From Sporosalibacterium faouarense (GTDB taxonomy: Bacteria; Bacillota; Clostridia; Tissierellales; VENL01), in assembly GCF_016765695.1 (NCBI RefSeq), contig NZ_JAETGO010000044.1, positions 1-64,000 on the forward strand: a stretch of 64,000 bases of DNA, in the 5' to 3' direction. The notes below the pieces were generated by a model. The model saw only the letters and a program-made list of their open reading frames with translations, had not been told where the DNA came from and searched no databases. A program made the translations under genes and the position numbers. Position 1 is the first letter of the stretch, and every line of letters starts with the position of its first letter. Of this stretch, positions 27,925 through 37,394 are shown one piece after another.

Positions 27925-28426
27925 CATTCTCTATATAATCATCAATTATATTATCAATCTCTTTTAAGATATCAGTTATATCATGTTTCCTCTCAACTAT
28001 ACAATTTCTCGCAGGATTATCACATATTAAACATTTTCTTTCTTTTATTTGATTATCTTTACGACTATATATTCTCTTGTCCTTATCCATAATATCAATA
28101 TCCATAATTCTTCCTAAAGGATGACTTTCTTCCAATTTAATTGATAAATCCTTCAATTTATCTGGTGCTTCCTTGGATATTAAATATACCACTGGCCCAT
28201 CAAAAGATACTTTTATCTCTTTATTAACTATATGATACTTTTTCTTATTTAGAGTCTTGATAAAATGACTAAAGAACAGACTGTGAGCTTTGATATATTT
28301 AGGTTTAGTTTTATCTGGACCAGGTATATTCATTGTTATGGTTATTACCGATGTCTTATATATATCAGCTAATTGACAACGATTTAACCATCTTTCCTCT
28401 CTAGCTTTAAGTATTAAGTTTAGCAT
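27920..28426 (-). CDS. citX: Apo-citrate lyase phosphoribosyl-dephospho-CoA transferase
   Basis: Attaches the phosphoribosyl-dephospho-CoA group to the acyl carrier subunit CitD. 168 residues with the CitX signature: GPVVYLIS, EESHPLGRIMDIDI, SRKDN and the cysteine segment KCLICDNPARNC. The donor-making partner CitG is not in the window, so it must be encoded elsewhere. Last gene of the operon, ten bases after citF. Confidence 0.92.
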   Translation of the reverse strand: MLNLILKAREERWLNRCQLADIYKTSVITITMNIPGPDKTKPKYIKAHSLFFSHFIKTLNKKKYHIVNKEIKVSFDGPVVYLISKEAPDKLKDLSIKLEESHPLGRIMDIDIMDKDKRIYSRKDNQIKERKCLICDNPARNCIVERKHDITDILKEIDNIIDDYIENV

Positions 28427-28435
28427 ACTACCTCC

Positions 28436-29839
28436 TTAAATGACACTTTTTATAATATCAAGAACTGTTCCATCTCTGTATATTACTTTTCCTACTGTCT
28501 TATCTCCAACGATTATGGAATTTGGTTTCCCTGCTATTTTCTCTGCCATTTCTTTTAAGTCTTGAATATCAATTATAGGTAGTCCAGCATTCACTAATTT
28601 TTCTTTTAGCATAATATTCTTGGGATTTACTGATATTCCCCTTTCAGTTACTAAAACATCTACTGTTTCTCCTGGTGTAGTAATAGTATGCACCTTCTCC
28701 ACCACAATCGGTAATCTAGCTCTAAAAAGAGGTGCTACAATCATACAAAGTTTAGAGCCAGCTGCTGTATCGCTATGCCCACCTGAGCCACCTATTATGT
28801 ACCCATTTGAATCTGTATGTACGTTCACATTAAAAAATTTATCTATTTCTGTAGCTCCAAGTATAACAATATCTAGATTATCTACTGCACACCCTTTAGG
28901 TGAAGGGTTGGCATAAAATGAAGCTGATATTTCTTGATGGTTAGAATTTTCTCTAAGTGATTCTATAGCTGCTAAGTCAAAACACTGCACATCTAGTAAG
29001 CCCTCAAAAAGTTCTTCTTCTAAAAAATTCACCATATATCCAGTAATTCCACCTAAACCAAAGCTACCCTTAATATTTTTTTCCTTTAATATCTTTTTAA
29101 GATAAAAAGCTGTTGCTAATGATGCACCTCCTGCACCTGTCTGAAATGAGAAACCATCCTTTAACAATCCTGAATGCTCAATCACTCTTGATGCATATCG
29201 AGCAATAGTAAGTCCAACAGGATCACGAGTGATTTGAGTTGTCCCTGATACAATTCCTTTTGGGTCACCTATACTGTTTAATTGAACTACGTAATCTACT
29301 TCAGTTTGAGAGATGGAAATAGGTGTAGCAGGATAGTCTACTAGGTTATCTGTTACTGCAATAACTTTGTTAGCATACATAGCATCTGAATAGGCATACC
29401 CAAGAGAGCCACATGCTGAAGGACCGTTTATTCCATTCATATTACCTTCTCTATCACATGTAGGTGCAGCTATAAAAGCAATATCAATTTTAATTTCATT
29501 ATTTTCAATAGCTCTAGGTCTTCCTCCATGGGAGTGAAAAATAACTGGTTTATCCATAATCCCTTCTGAAATAGCTTTGGCAACAGGACCACTCATATAA
29601 TTAGTTGTTATTTCAGTAACAACACCTTTCTTTATTAAATCTACTAAGGGCTCATGTACTGGAAAAATTGCACTTGGAGCTATCTTTATGTTCTTGAATC
29701 CCAACTTATCTATTGCTCTCATTACGTCATTTAAGACAAAGTCACCGTTTCTTAAGTGATGATGGAAAGATACTGTCATACCATCTTCTAGACCACATAT
29801 TTTTATTGCTTCCTCTAGTGAATTAACTAGCTTGCTCAT
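28436..29839 (-). CDS. citF: Citrate (or citramalate) lyase alpha subunit, CoA transferase
   Basis: 467 residues, the size of CitF. It exchanges the acetyl group on CitD for the substrate acid, forming citryl-ACP (or citramalyl-ACP). Family segments: VSFHHHLRNGD, VTEITTNYMSGPVAKA, IFHSHGGRPRAIE, NGINGPSACGSLGYA and GGSGGHSDTAAGSKL. Its ATG overlaps the citE stop by one base. Citramalate lyase has closely similar subunits, so the substrate cannot be fixed from this gene alone. Confidence 0.92.
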   Translation of the reverse strand: MSKLVNSLEEAIKICGLEDGMTVSFHHHLRNGDFVLNDVMRAIDKLGFKNIKIAPSAIFPVHEPLVDLIKKGVVTEITTNYMSGPVAKAISEGIMDKPVIFHSHGGRPRAIENNEIKIDIAFIAAPTCDREGNMNGINGPSACGSLGYAYSDAMYANKVIAVTDNLVDYPATPISISQTEVDYVVQLNSIGDPKGIVSGTTQITRDPVGLTIARYASRVIEHSGLLKDGFSFQTGAGGASLATAFYLKKILKEKNIKGSFGLGGITGYMVNFLEEELFEGLLDVQCFDLAAIESLRENSNHQEISASFYANPSPKGCAVDNLDIVILGATEIDKFFNVNVHTDSNGYIIGGSGGHSDTAAGSKLCMIVAPLFRARLPIVVEKVHTITTPGETVDVLVTERGISVNPKNIMLKEKLVNAGLPIIDIQDLKEMAEKIAGKPNSIIVGDKTVGKVIYRDGTVLDIIKSVI

Positions 29840-30720
29840 TAGTACCTTCCTCCTTTAACATTTTCAAATATACTAATTACATATTTCGCCCTCTCAACTA
29901 TTGGAGCATCTATCATCTGACCATCCAGTGAAATAACACCTTTGCCTTCTTTCTCTGCTTTTTCTATAGCTTCAATTACCCTCCTAGAATACTCTATCTC
30001 TTCATATGAAGGAGTAAATATTTTATTTATCTCTTCCACATGCCTAGGTGAGATTGCAGCTTTACCATCAAATCCCATATCTTTAGCTATTTTTGAATCT
30101 TTAATCAAACCTTCTTCATCATTAATATCTGTATATGGAGTATCTATAGCTTGTATATTTGCTGCTTTTGCTGCAATTACAACTCTTGAACGACTATAAA
30201 ATATTTCTTTTCCTTCAACAGTCCTTTTTGCCCCTAAATTAGCTGTTAAATCCTCTGCTCCTAGGAATAAGGCGACTACTCTTGAACTAGCCTTTGCAAT
30301 TTCAAATGCATTTTCTACTCCAAGAGCTGATTCAATCAAGGGTATAAGCTTTATTTCATTTTTGACTAAGTTATCTCTTTCTTCTATTTTCGTAATATAA
30401 TTTTCAATTTCTATAATATCTTCTTTAGATTCTATCTTTGGTGGCATAATTATATTAGGATTTTTAGGTATTATCATGTCTAGATCCTTTTGCCAAAAGC
30501 TAGTGTTAATGGCATTTATCCTAATTATAATCTCAGTTCCATTATAATTTAGTGTTTCCAATGCATTCCTAACTAGTATCCGTGCCGAGTCTTTTTCTCC
30601 TAATGATATGGCATCTTCTAAATCAAAGATAACAGAATCTGCACCTAAAACACATCCATTAAAAAGCATTCCTGGATTATTTCCCGGTACAAATAGCATA
30701 GTTCTTCTTATTCTTGCCAT
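29839..30720 (-). CDS. citE: Citrate (or citramalate) lyase beta subunit
   Basis: 293 residues. It cleaves citryl-ACP to acetyl-ACP and oxaloacetate; the fold is a TIM barrel. Signatures: RRTMLFVPGNNPGML, VIFDLEDAISLGEKD, PPKIES, LIPLIESALGVENAFEIA, LFLGAEDLTANLGAKR and FDGKAAISPRH. It begins directly after the citD stop. Beta subunits of citramalate lyase look alike. Confidence 0.94.
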   Translation of the reverse strand: MARIRRTMLFVPGNNPGMLFNGCVLGADSVIFDLEDAISLGEKDSARILVRNALETLNYNGTEIIIRINAINTSFWQKDLDMIIPKNPNIIMPPKIESKEDIIEIENYITKIEERDNLVKNEIKLIPLIESALGVENAFEIAKASSRVVALFLGAEDLTANLGAKRTVEGKEIFYSRSRVVIAAKAANIQAIDTPYTDINDEEGLIKDSKIAKDMGFDGKAAISPRHVEEINKIFTPSYEEIEYSRRVIEAIEKAEKEGKGVISLDGQMIDAPIVERAKYVISIFENVKGGRY

Positions 30721-30993
30721 TTATCTTCCCTCCTCTGCTCTAGATAATGCTGTTTCAAGCCTTGCTCTAAGGGTACAATCAAGGGCACCTCTATCTTGGA
30801 CATGAATATCTCCACTTTCTACATTAAACTCATTTAGCATATCATCTATTATTTTCTTAATTCGATTAGCAAACTGCTTCTGTACTATGCTTTCTAAATT
30901 AATAAAAAGTTTATCATTATCAGTCGGACGTAATGTGACTAAAACATCATTAGACTCCAATGAACCTGCCATAACTACATTTTGTATCTTCAT
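30721..30993 (-). CDS. citD: Citrate (or citramalate) lyase acyl carrier protein
   Basis: 90 residues. Ser14 in MAGSLESND is the attachment point of the prosthetic group, and the tail DRGALDCTLRARLETAL is typical. The ATG at 30991-30993 follows GGGGAGGG; a longer frame has no support. It forms the gamma subunit of the CitDEF complex. Confidence 0.95.
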   Translation of the reverse strand: MKIQNVVMAGSLESNDVLVTLRPTDNDKLFINLESIVQKQFANRIKKIIDDMLNEFNVESGDIHVQDRGALDCTLRARLETALSRAEEGR

Positions 30994-31006
30994 CAATTTC
31001 CCTCCC

Positions 31007-32023
31007 CTAATGTCTTGAATCACTAGCTTTTATTTTCTTCCTAATTTTTTCAGCCTCTTTCGAAATAACAAATCTATAGGTTGTTTCTGGCAAAAACCTT
31101 TTAGTTTCTTTAACCTTACCTAACCTGATCATTTCCCTTACTTTAGACGCACTAACTATATCCCCATTAACCTTAATCCTAGGTATTTCTTTTACTTTAA
31201 TACCAAATCTCTCTAATTTATTTTTCATACACTCGTTATAATAAGAGGTGACTTCACAATATGGTTCAGTCCCTACATACCTATTTGCTATATTTAACTC
31301 AGGTGCTATATGCCTGACAAAAATATCTAAATCTAGCTGTGCATGGGCCTTTACTAGCTCATCCTCTCTAGTAAAATAAGATGGAAAAGTAAGGGATGAA
31401 ATAATATACTGCCCTCCAGGTATTATTGATATATTTTTAATATGCTTAGTTCCCTCTTTAATAAGTTTTATCCTTATGTCGTAGGGGAAGAGAGAACAGT
31501 CCTCTTCAACCACAATAATATATAACCAAGGGCTTTCCTTTGCTGCCTTCTCAATTAATTCTAAATGACCAATGGTCATAGGATTTCCATTCATAACTAT
31601 GCATGAAGTCTCTTTTGGTTTATCTAATGATAATTTTCTTAATGATTCTTTAAAATCCTTGATACCTTTTGAAGACCACTCTAATAGCACAGCCAGTTCA
31701 CATTGACCTATCTTTTTAAATCCATAACTTTCAAAGTTTATTGACTGATTAGGCTTTGTATAAACATATATTTCATCATTATCCATTTCTAAAGTCTTTT
31801 TTATTAAATGGGTTATGATTTTACCTAATATTCCTTCTCCCTGAAATCTGCAGTCTACCCCTATACCTTGAAAAGTATTACCTGAAATTGATCCAATACC
31901 TACTATTTCCTTGCCATAGAATACGCCTACCGTATAGTCTATCTTCTTAGGTAACTTTAAGCCTAAATTTTCTAAGAAAGATTCAATTTTACTAACGTCT
32001 AATATCCGTCTCTCAATAAACAC
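31007..32023 (-). CDS. citC: [Citrate (pro-3S)-lyase] ligase
   Basis: Acetylates the thiol of the CitD prosthetic group using ATP and acetate, switching the lyase on. 338 residues: an N-terminal GNAT-like part (about 20-120, GVDCRFQGEGILGKIITH) and a C-terminal nucleotidyltransferase domain with CIVMNGNPMTIGHLELIEKAA and NGDIVSASKVREMI. The GTG at 32021-32023 directly behind GGAGGG at proper spacing is chosen over an upstream ATG lacking such a site. Confidence 0.92.
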   Translation of the reverse strand: MFIERRILDVSKIESFLENLGLKLPKKIDYTVGVFYGKEIVGIGSISGNTFQGIGVDCRFQGEGILGKIITHLIKKTLEMDNDEIYVYTKPNQSINFESYGFKKIGQCELAVLLEWSSKGIKDFKESLRKLSLDKPKETSCIVMNGNPMTIGHLELIEKAAKESPWLYIIVVEEDCSLFPYDIRIKLIKEGTKHIKNISIIPGGQYIISSLTFPSYFTREDELVKAHAQLDLDIFVRHIAPELNIANRYVGTEPYCEVTSYYNECMKNKLERFGIKVKEIPRIKVNGDIVSASKVREMIRLGKVKETKRFLPETTYRFVISKEAEKIRKKIKASDSRH

Positions 32024-32181
32024 AAAATCCCTCCATAACATAACTAAGAATGCCAAATAATTTGACTTTAAGAAAAATGTAATCTCATAAGTCATTTTTA
32101 TCTAGGATACAAACTTGCAATGATATATATAACTTGTAAATATGTAATTTCCTCGTTATATATACATTTCTTATTTATTTA

Positions 32182-32688
32182 TTACTTTTTAACATTTTTC
32201 TTTTTTATATAATACTGCTTTATACCACCTTCAGCTATCATATCTAGAACAAAGCTCGGCAATTTCTCTCCAAATATTTCTTTACCTGTTGTAATGTTTT
32301 TAATTTTACCTTCTATTAGATGCACCTCTAGCTCGTCACCCTCATTAACAAAGTCTAAAATACCTTGACATATTATTAACGGAAGTCCTAGATTTATAGA
32401 ATTTCTATAAAAAATACGAGCGAAGGATTCTGATATAATAGCACTCACTCCTACTGTCTTTAGAGTAATTACAGCATGTTCTCTACTTGAGCCACACCCA
32501 AAGTTTTTATCTGCAATAATTATGTCTCCTTTATTAAATTTCTCAGAAAAATTAGGGTCTACTCCTTCCATTGCATGACTAGCAATTTCCTGTGGTTCTA
32601 CAAGCTCAAGATATCTTCCAGGATATATCTGGTCAGTATCAATATTCTTACCATAAACTAGAGTTTTTCCCTTTAATACAGTATTCAT
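32182..32688 (-). CDS. LeuD-type hydro-lyase small subunit
   Basis: 168 residues of the aconitase-family swivel domain (LeuD/DmdB/HacB group). Signatures: TLVYGKNIDTDQIYPGRYL, FGCGSSREHAVITLK and FARIFYRNSINLG. The substrate-loop segment reads YLEL, unlike the loops I recall for isopropylmalate or homoaconitate enzymes. Paired with the large subunit 26 bases upstream. There are no leucine biosynthesis genes nearby; it sits inside a citrate-lyase operon, so mesaconate/citramalate, dimethylmalate or aconitate chemistry should be considered. Confidence 0.85.
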   Translation of the reverse strand: MNTVLKGKTLVYGKNIDTDQIYPGRYLELVEPQEIASHAMEGVDPNFSEKFNKGDIIIADKNFGCGSSREHAVITLKTVGVSAIISESFARIFYRNSINLGLPLIICQGILDFVNEGDELEVHLIEGKIKNITTGKEIFGEKLPSFVLDMIAEGGIKQYYIKKKNVKK

Positions 32689-32713
32689 TTCAACTTTCCT
32701 CCTTACATAATCA

Positions 32714-33970
32714 CTATATTTTCAAATAGTCCCTTGGATCTGCTATACATCCATTTATGGCAATAGCCGCAGCTGTAGCAGGAGATACTAAATAGATATC
32801 TGCTTCTGTACTTCCCATTCTCCCAGGAAAGTTTCTACTAGACGTAGTTGCGCATACTTCTCCTGGTGCTAATAAACCTTGATGTGTTCCTAAGCAAGGA
32901 CCACATCCTGGACTTGAAAATGTTGCACCTGCCCTTATTAAAGTAGAAACATAACCTTTCTCCACTGCTTTTTCCATAATTTCATTAGAAGCTGGGATTA
33001 TAACTAATCTTGTTTTTTTATTAACTTTGTTATCCTTAATTACCTGTGCAGCAATTTCAATATCTTCTAGCCTTCCACCTGTACAAGTCCCTATAAATAC
33101 TTGGTCTACCTTCATCCTTTTTACATTTCCTATATCAGTTCCATTATCAACACTATGGGGTAAGGCAATCTGAGGTTCAAGATTACTTATATCAAATTGA
33201 TATACTTCTGAGTATTCAAAGTCAGAGTCAGTTTCAAACACCTTAAAGTCTTTAATTCCTCTATCATTAAGATATTTTAAGGTTATTTCATCGGGTTGGA
33301 TATATGAAGTCTTTGCTCCCATTTCAACAGTCATATTACAAAGTACCATTCTTTCCGATATATTTAGATTTTTCAAAGTATCTCCAGTAAACTCTATTGC
33401 TTTATACACTGCAATATCAGTGCCTAGCTCTCCTAAAATATGAAGTATGATATCCTTTGCCATTACGCCTCTTTTCAGATTACCTTTTATTTCAATTTTA
33501 ATTACCTCAGGCACCTTAAACCATAACTCGCCAGTTAACATGATGCTGGCAAGGTCTGTGGCTCCAACACCCGTTCCAAATGCTCCAAATGCACCATGAG
33601 TGGTGGTGTGAGAATCTGTTGCGACTAAAATCATTCCAGGATAAACTAATCCTCCCTCAACCATTACTTGATGACATACTCCTGTGTTTACATCAAATAA
33701 ATGTTCAATCTCCTGATTCCAGACAAATTCTCTCATTTCTTTTTGATTAGATGCAGATAATATTGAAGGAGCTGGAGCATAGTGATCAAGCACAAATGCT
33801 ATTTTACTTGGGTCCCATACCTTATCTCCTCCCATCTCATAGAAAGATTTGATAGTTTGAAGATATAAATCGTTTACCTCTGCTAAGTCAATCTTTGCAT
33901 TTACTATTTCTCCAGCTGAAACATCCTCTTTTCCCGATGCTTTAGCAAGAATTTTTTCTAATGCATGCAT
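32714..33970 (-). CDS. LeuC-type hydro-lyase large subunit
   Basis: 418 residues, size of the archaeal-type LeuC/homoaconitase/dimethylmalate dehydratase large subunit. It carries the [4Fe-4S] cysteines: one in IGTCTGG and two in SPGCGPCLG. Other marks: FVLDHYAPAP, TDSHTTTHGAFGAFGTGVGATD and SSRNFPGRMGS. It adds or removes water from a hydroxy-acid pair together with the small subunit. The substrate is unassigned; the operon suggests a C5 or C6 acid entering or leaving the citrate/citramalate lyase reaction. Confidence 0.87.
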   Translation of the reverse strand: MHALEKILAKASGKEDVSAGEIVNAKIDLAEVNDLYLQTIKSFYEMGGDKVWDPSKIAFVLDHYAPAPSILSASNQKEMREFVWNQEIEHLFDVNTGVCHQVMVEGGLVYPGMILVATDSHTTTHGAFGAFGTGVGATDLASIMLTGELWFKVPEVIKIEIKGNLKRGVMAKDIILHILGELGTDIAVYKAIEFTGDTLKNLNISERMVLCNMTVEMGAKTSYIQPDEITLKYLNDRGIKDFKVFETDSDFEYSEVYQFDISNLEPQIALPHSVDNGTDIGNVKRMKVDQVFIGTCTGGRLEDIEIAAQVIKDNKVNKKTRLVIIPASNEIMEKAVEKGYVSTLIRAGATFSSPGCGPCLGTHQGLLAPGEVCATTSSRNFPGRMGSTEADIYLVSPATAAAIAINGCIADPRDYLKI

Positions 33971-34071
33971 TATATTTCCCCCTTAATATTACGAAATTAA
34001 TTAAAATAAGAGAACAGATATTGACACCTGTTCTCTGCTCCCTTATTATGCTGTATGCCCGTTATAATGTT

Positions 34072-35382
34072 CTACATAAATAACTTCAATAATGCAGTGG
34101 CCAGTATTATTATGAATGCTCCACCTAAACGGGATGAAATTTGAGCAAATGGCATTAATTCCATACGATTAGAAGCTGATAATACTGCAACGTCTCCAGT
34201 TCCACCCATATTAGCCATACATAACCCTGCTGTTATTGAGGATTCTATAGGATAGAATCCTAATAGCCTTCCAATGAAACCAGAACCTAAAGCAGCACCT
34301 AGTATTGTTACTGCAACCAAAATAACATATTGGAAAGTAAAAGAATCAATAATTGCTGCTAAATCGGTATAAGCTACTCCTATTCCTACTAATAGTGTAG
34401 GTGTTAAGTTAGCCATAATAAATCTGAACCATTGGAATGCTCCCAACTCATATTTCTCAGGCAATATTCCTAAAGCTTTTATTACTGCAACAGATATAAT
34501 CATAAGTGCATAATAGTGAATTGGTATGAACTCACCTAAAATCTTACCAAAAGCAAAGAATGTTGTGGAAAGAAGTAATCCAATCCCCATTAGCTTATAT
34601 TCAATTGCCACAGGGGCTTTTTCTTCAGCCTTAACTTCCTCTTTTTCTTGAGATATTAATAATTTACCATTACCAGTTAAACTCTTTTTTGTTTTTCCAA
34701 GCTTGTCTAAAAGTCCTGCTACTACTATCGCAATGGCATTCCCCAATGCAAGGGCAGGAATCATCTTTGATAACATGGCTGTTACATCTAAGTTCAAGGT
34801 TGTTCCAAATATTTCTGATAAAGGAACTGCACCAGCTCCCATACCACCACCCATTATTGGGATACCGATATAAAGTATTGCTTCTTTAGCACCATAACCA
34901 ATTATGGCTCCAACTATAGCAACTAATCCTAACGCAGTAACTACCCCACCTAAAATCGCTGGTAGATATCGCACAGCAGCTTTAATAAGAAGTTTTCTAC
35001 TCATGCCAAGTAGACTACCTGTGATTAGTGCTGCAATGTAGAAATTTAGGAACCCTTCTGCTTTCATAAAGCTAGTCATGATTTCTCCTGAAGTTTCTGG
35101 TAGCACGCCATAGGTAACAAGTGCAGCAGACCCAAATATGACTACTATTGGTCCCCCACCAAAGAAGTCTTTAATAATCGGAGTTCTATTACCTATTTCA
35201 TTTAATATAGCACCAATTACCATCATCAATGGGAAGGCTCCTATCATACCACCTGGTAATACCTTCATGTAAGTAGCAATAAGAACAACAACAGTAATAA
35301 TTGCAAAAAGTCCAATAGGAAGTCCCATGATTCTAAAACCTTCATTCTCTTTTCTGTTTAGCTTATCAACCTTTGTTGACAT
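34072..35382 (-). CDS. 2-Hydroxycarboxylate transporter (CitS/CimH family)
   Basis: 436 residues with about eleven membrane helices. Two conserved reentrant motifs of the 2HCT family are visible: PIMGGGMGAGAVPLSEIF in the first half and CMANMGGTGDVAVLSASNRM in the second. Members import citrate, malate or related 2-hydroxy acids with sodium or protons, or exchange them. Position between malic enzyme and the LeuCD/Cit genes shows it feeds the operon; citrate, malate and citramalate all fit. Confidence 0.92.
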   Translation of the reverse strand: MSTKVDKLNRKENEGFRIMGLPIGLFAIITVVVLIATYMKVLPGGMIGAFPLMMVIGAILNEIGNRTPIIKDFFGGGPIVVIFGSAALVTYGVLPETSGEIMTSFMKAEGFLNFYIAALITGSLLGMSRKLLIKAAVRYLPAILGGVVTALGLVAIVGAIIGYGAKEAILYIGIPIMGGGMGAGAVPLSEIFGTTLNLDVTAMLSKMIPALALGNAIAIVVAGLLDKLGKTKKSLTGNGKLLISQEKEEVKAEEKAPVAIEYKLMGIGLLLSTTFFAFGKILGEFIPIHYYALMIISVAVIKALGILPEKYELGAFQWFRFIMANLTPTLLVGIGVAYTDLAAIIDSFTFQYVILVAVTILGAALGSGFIGRLLGFYPIESSITAGLCMANMGGTGDVAVLSASNRMELMPFAQISSRLGGAFIIILATALLKLFM

Positions 35383-35405
35383 AACTTTTCCCCCTTAGTT
35401 TTATT

Positions 35406-36578
35406 TTATATTCTTGCAACTCCAGTTTCCTTAGCAGCTTTAGAAACCGCAGTAGATACTCTTTCAACAATTCTTTTGTCAAAGGCATCTGGGATAACAT
35501 AATCTTCTTTAAGCTCTTCTTCACTTATAATACTTGCAATGGCATAAGCGGCTTGGATTTTCATTTCTTCATTTATATCCTTAGCCCTAGCATCTAAAGC
35601 TCCTCTGAAGATTCCTGGAAATGCAAGTACATTATTAACCTGATTAGCAAAATCTGAACGTCCTGAGCCATATACTCTAGCTCCTGAATTCAAAGCCAAA
35701 TCAGGCATAATTTCTGGTATTGGGTTAGCCATAGCAAACACAATTGCATCTTTATTCATGGATGCAATCATATCTTCACTTACTATATTCCCCGCGGATA
35801 CACCAATAAAGATATCAGCTCCAATCAGAGCATCCTTCAATAAACCTATATTATTTTCTTTATTAGTTAATTTTGCAAGCTCTTCTTTATACCAATTATT
35901 GCTTTGTGATCCTTCATACAAGATACCTTCCTTATCGCAAACTAGAATATTTTCTGCCCCCAAACCAATCAACATCTTTACTATTGAACCACCTGCTGCA
36001 CCAGCTCCATTTACTACTATTTTTACATTTGCTATTTTTTTCTTAACTAACTTTAATGCATTAATAAGTCCTGCTGTTACTACAACAGCTGTGCCATGCT
36101 GGTCATCATGAAATACAGGTATATCTAGTTCTTCCTTTAGCCTATTTTCTATTTCTACACACCTTGGTGCAGCAATATCCTCAAGGTTGATTCCTCCAAA
36201 TGTCGGCGCCATAAGCTTAACTATTTTAACAATTTCTTCTACATCTTTTGTTGCTAAGCAAATTGGAAACGCATCGACGTCTGCAAATTCTTTAAACAAT
36301 ACCGCCTTACCCTCCATTACTGGCATAGCTGCCTCGGGACCAATATCTCCTAATCCTAATACTGCTGTCCCATCTGTTACTACTGCTACAAAATTTCCCT
36401 TTGAGGTATATCTGAAAACATTTTCCCTGTTTTCAAAAATTTTTCTACAGGGCTCTGCTACCCCTGGTGTATAAGCTGTACTTAAATCCTCTCTGTTTTT
36501 AACAGGAACCTTAGATATTACATTCAACTTTCCTTTCATATCCTCGTGCATTTCCAAACTTTTTTCTGCGTAATTCAT
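35406..36578 (-). CDS. NAD(P)-dependent malic enzyme
   Basis: Oxidative decarboxylation of malate to pyruvate and CO2; many bacterial forms also decarboxylate oxaloacetate. 390 residues, the short bacterial form. Signatures: LSTAYTPGVAEPCRKI, TDGTAVLGLGDIGPEAAMPVMEGK, MAPTFGGINLEDIAAP, FHDDQHGTAVV and a Rossmann segment VVNGAGAAGGSI. First gene of the operon; with no oxaloacetate decarboxylase in the window it may be the route from the C4 acid to pyruvate. Confidence 0.94.
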   Translation of the reverse strand: MNYAEKSLEMHEDMKGKLNVISKVPVKNREDLSTAYTPGVAEPCRKIFENRENVFRYTSKGNFVAVVTDGTAVLGLGDIGPEAAMPVMEGKAVLFKEFADVDAFPICLATKDVEEIVKIVKLMAPTFGGINLEDIAAPRCVEIENRLKEELDIPVFHDDQHGTAVVVTAGLINALKLVKKKIANVKIVVNGAGAAGGSIVKMLIGLGAENILVCDKEGILYEGSQSNNWYKEELAKLTNKENNIGLLKDALIGADIFIGVSAGNIVSEDMIASMNKDAIVFAMANPIPEIMPDLALNSGARVYGSGRSDFANQVNNVLAFPGIFRGALDARAKDINEEMKIQAAYAIASIISEEELKEDYVIPDAFDKRIVERVSTAVSKAAKETGVARI

Positions 36579-36608
36579 CTTCTTCCCCCTTCTCTCTTTT
36601 TTATGTCA

Positions 36609-36667
36609 TCTAAATGTTACCATATCGTAATAATTAAAAAAACATTTAGAAATTATTCTAAATGTTT
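36609..36667. promoter_or_regulatory. Inverted repeat and extra half-site before the malic enzyme operon
   Basis: AAACATTTAGA (36640-36650) and TCTAAATGTTT (36657-36667) form a perfect 11-base inverted repeat with a six-base spacer. A further copy of the half-site, TCTAAATGTT, lies at 36609-36618 without a partner. On the minus strand the palindrome is followed by seven T, so it could be the citAB terminator. The isolated third half-site favours a binding site, perhaps for the CitB-type regulator encoded next to it. Both roles may hold. Confidence 0.55.
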
Positions 36668-36719
36668 AGTAAATAAAAAAAGTATTGTTATTTTATTATC
36701 ATTCTTACAAATAAATATT

Positions 36720-37394
36720 CTAATTTAAATACTTATAAAGATGGCTAGGTCTTCCTACTGAACCGTATTCTACCTCTAGCTTTACTTCACCAATTGATTC
36801 TAAATATTCTAAGTATTTTCTTACTGTTACTTTACTTAGTCCCAATTTGTTTGCTACTTCATCACTGGTAAGGTAATCACCTTTCCTTTTCTGCATAAAG
36901 GACTTAATCCTAACTAAAGTTTTTCTGTGCAAGCCCTTTTGTAATCTGTTATCTCTTTTATTTTGATCACCCATAGTTATCCTGTCAATATCTCTCTGTT
37001 GAATATCATTCTGTTTCTGCAACACTTCTTGTCTATCTAGATAATTCTCCAAAGCATCCTTCAATCGTTCAAATTGAAATGGTTTTATTAGATAATCTAC
37101 GGCCCCTAGTTTTAATGCTGAATCAATTTTATCTACCTCTTTAGCTGCTGTAACGAGTATTACATCTGTTAATATGTATGACCTTCTCATCTCCTTCAAA
37201 AGCCTTAATCCATCCATCTTAGGCATATACACATCTAAAATTACTAAATCAATATTTTTAGACTTTAGAAAATCTAAAGCATCCTTCCCTGTTCTAGCAA
37301 TTCCTATGACTTTAAAACCCCTTACACTTTCTACATATTTTTTATTTAATTCTGACACCATAGGATCATCTTCAACTATTAAAACATTAATCAT
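36720..37394 (-). CDS. Response regulator of the CitB/DcuR family
   Basis: 224 residues. Receiver domain with phospho-acceptor D54 (VILDVYMPKMDGL) and the conserved Lys in YLIKPFQF; C-terminal CitT-type helix-turn-helix (SDEVANKLGLSKVTVRKYLEYL). Overlaps the kinase gene by eight bases. Regulators of this class switch on di/tricarboxylate uptake and fermentation operons, and the operon starting at 36578 is the obvious target. Confidence 0.94.
   Translation of the reverse strand: MINVLIVEDDPMVSELNKKYVESVRGFKVIGIARTGKDALDFLKSKNIDLVILDVYMPKMDGLRLLKEMRRSYILTDVILVTAAKEVDKIDSALKLGAVDYLIKPFQFERLKDALENYLDRQEVLQKQNDIQQRDIDRITMGDQNKRDNRLQKGLHRKTLVRIKSFMQKRKGDYLTSDEVANKLGLSKVTVRKYLEYLESIGEVKLEVEYGSVGRPSHLYKYLN

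Noticed and set aside
32182-33970. Leucine biosynthesis leuCD
   Set aside because: No leuA or leuB nearby and the genes sit inside a citrate-lyase operon with a carboxylate transporter.
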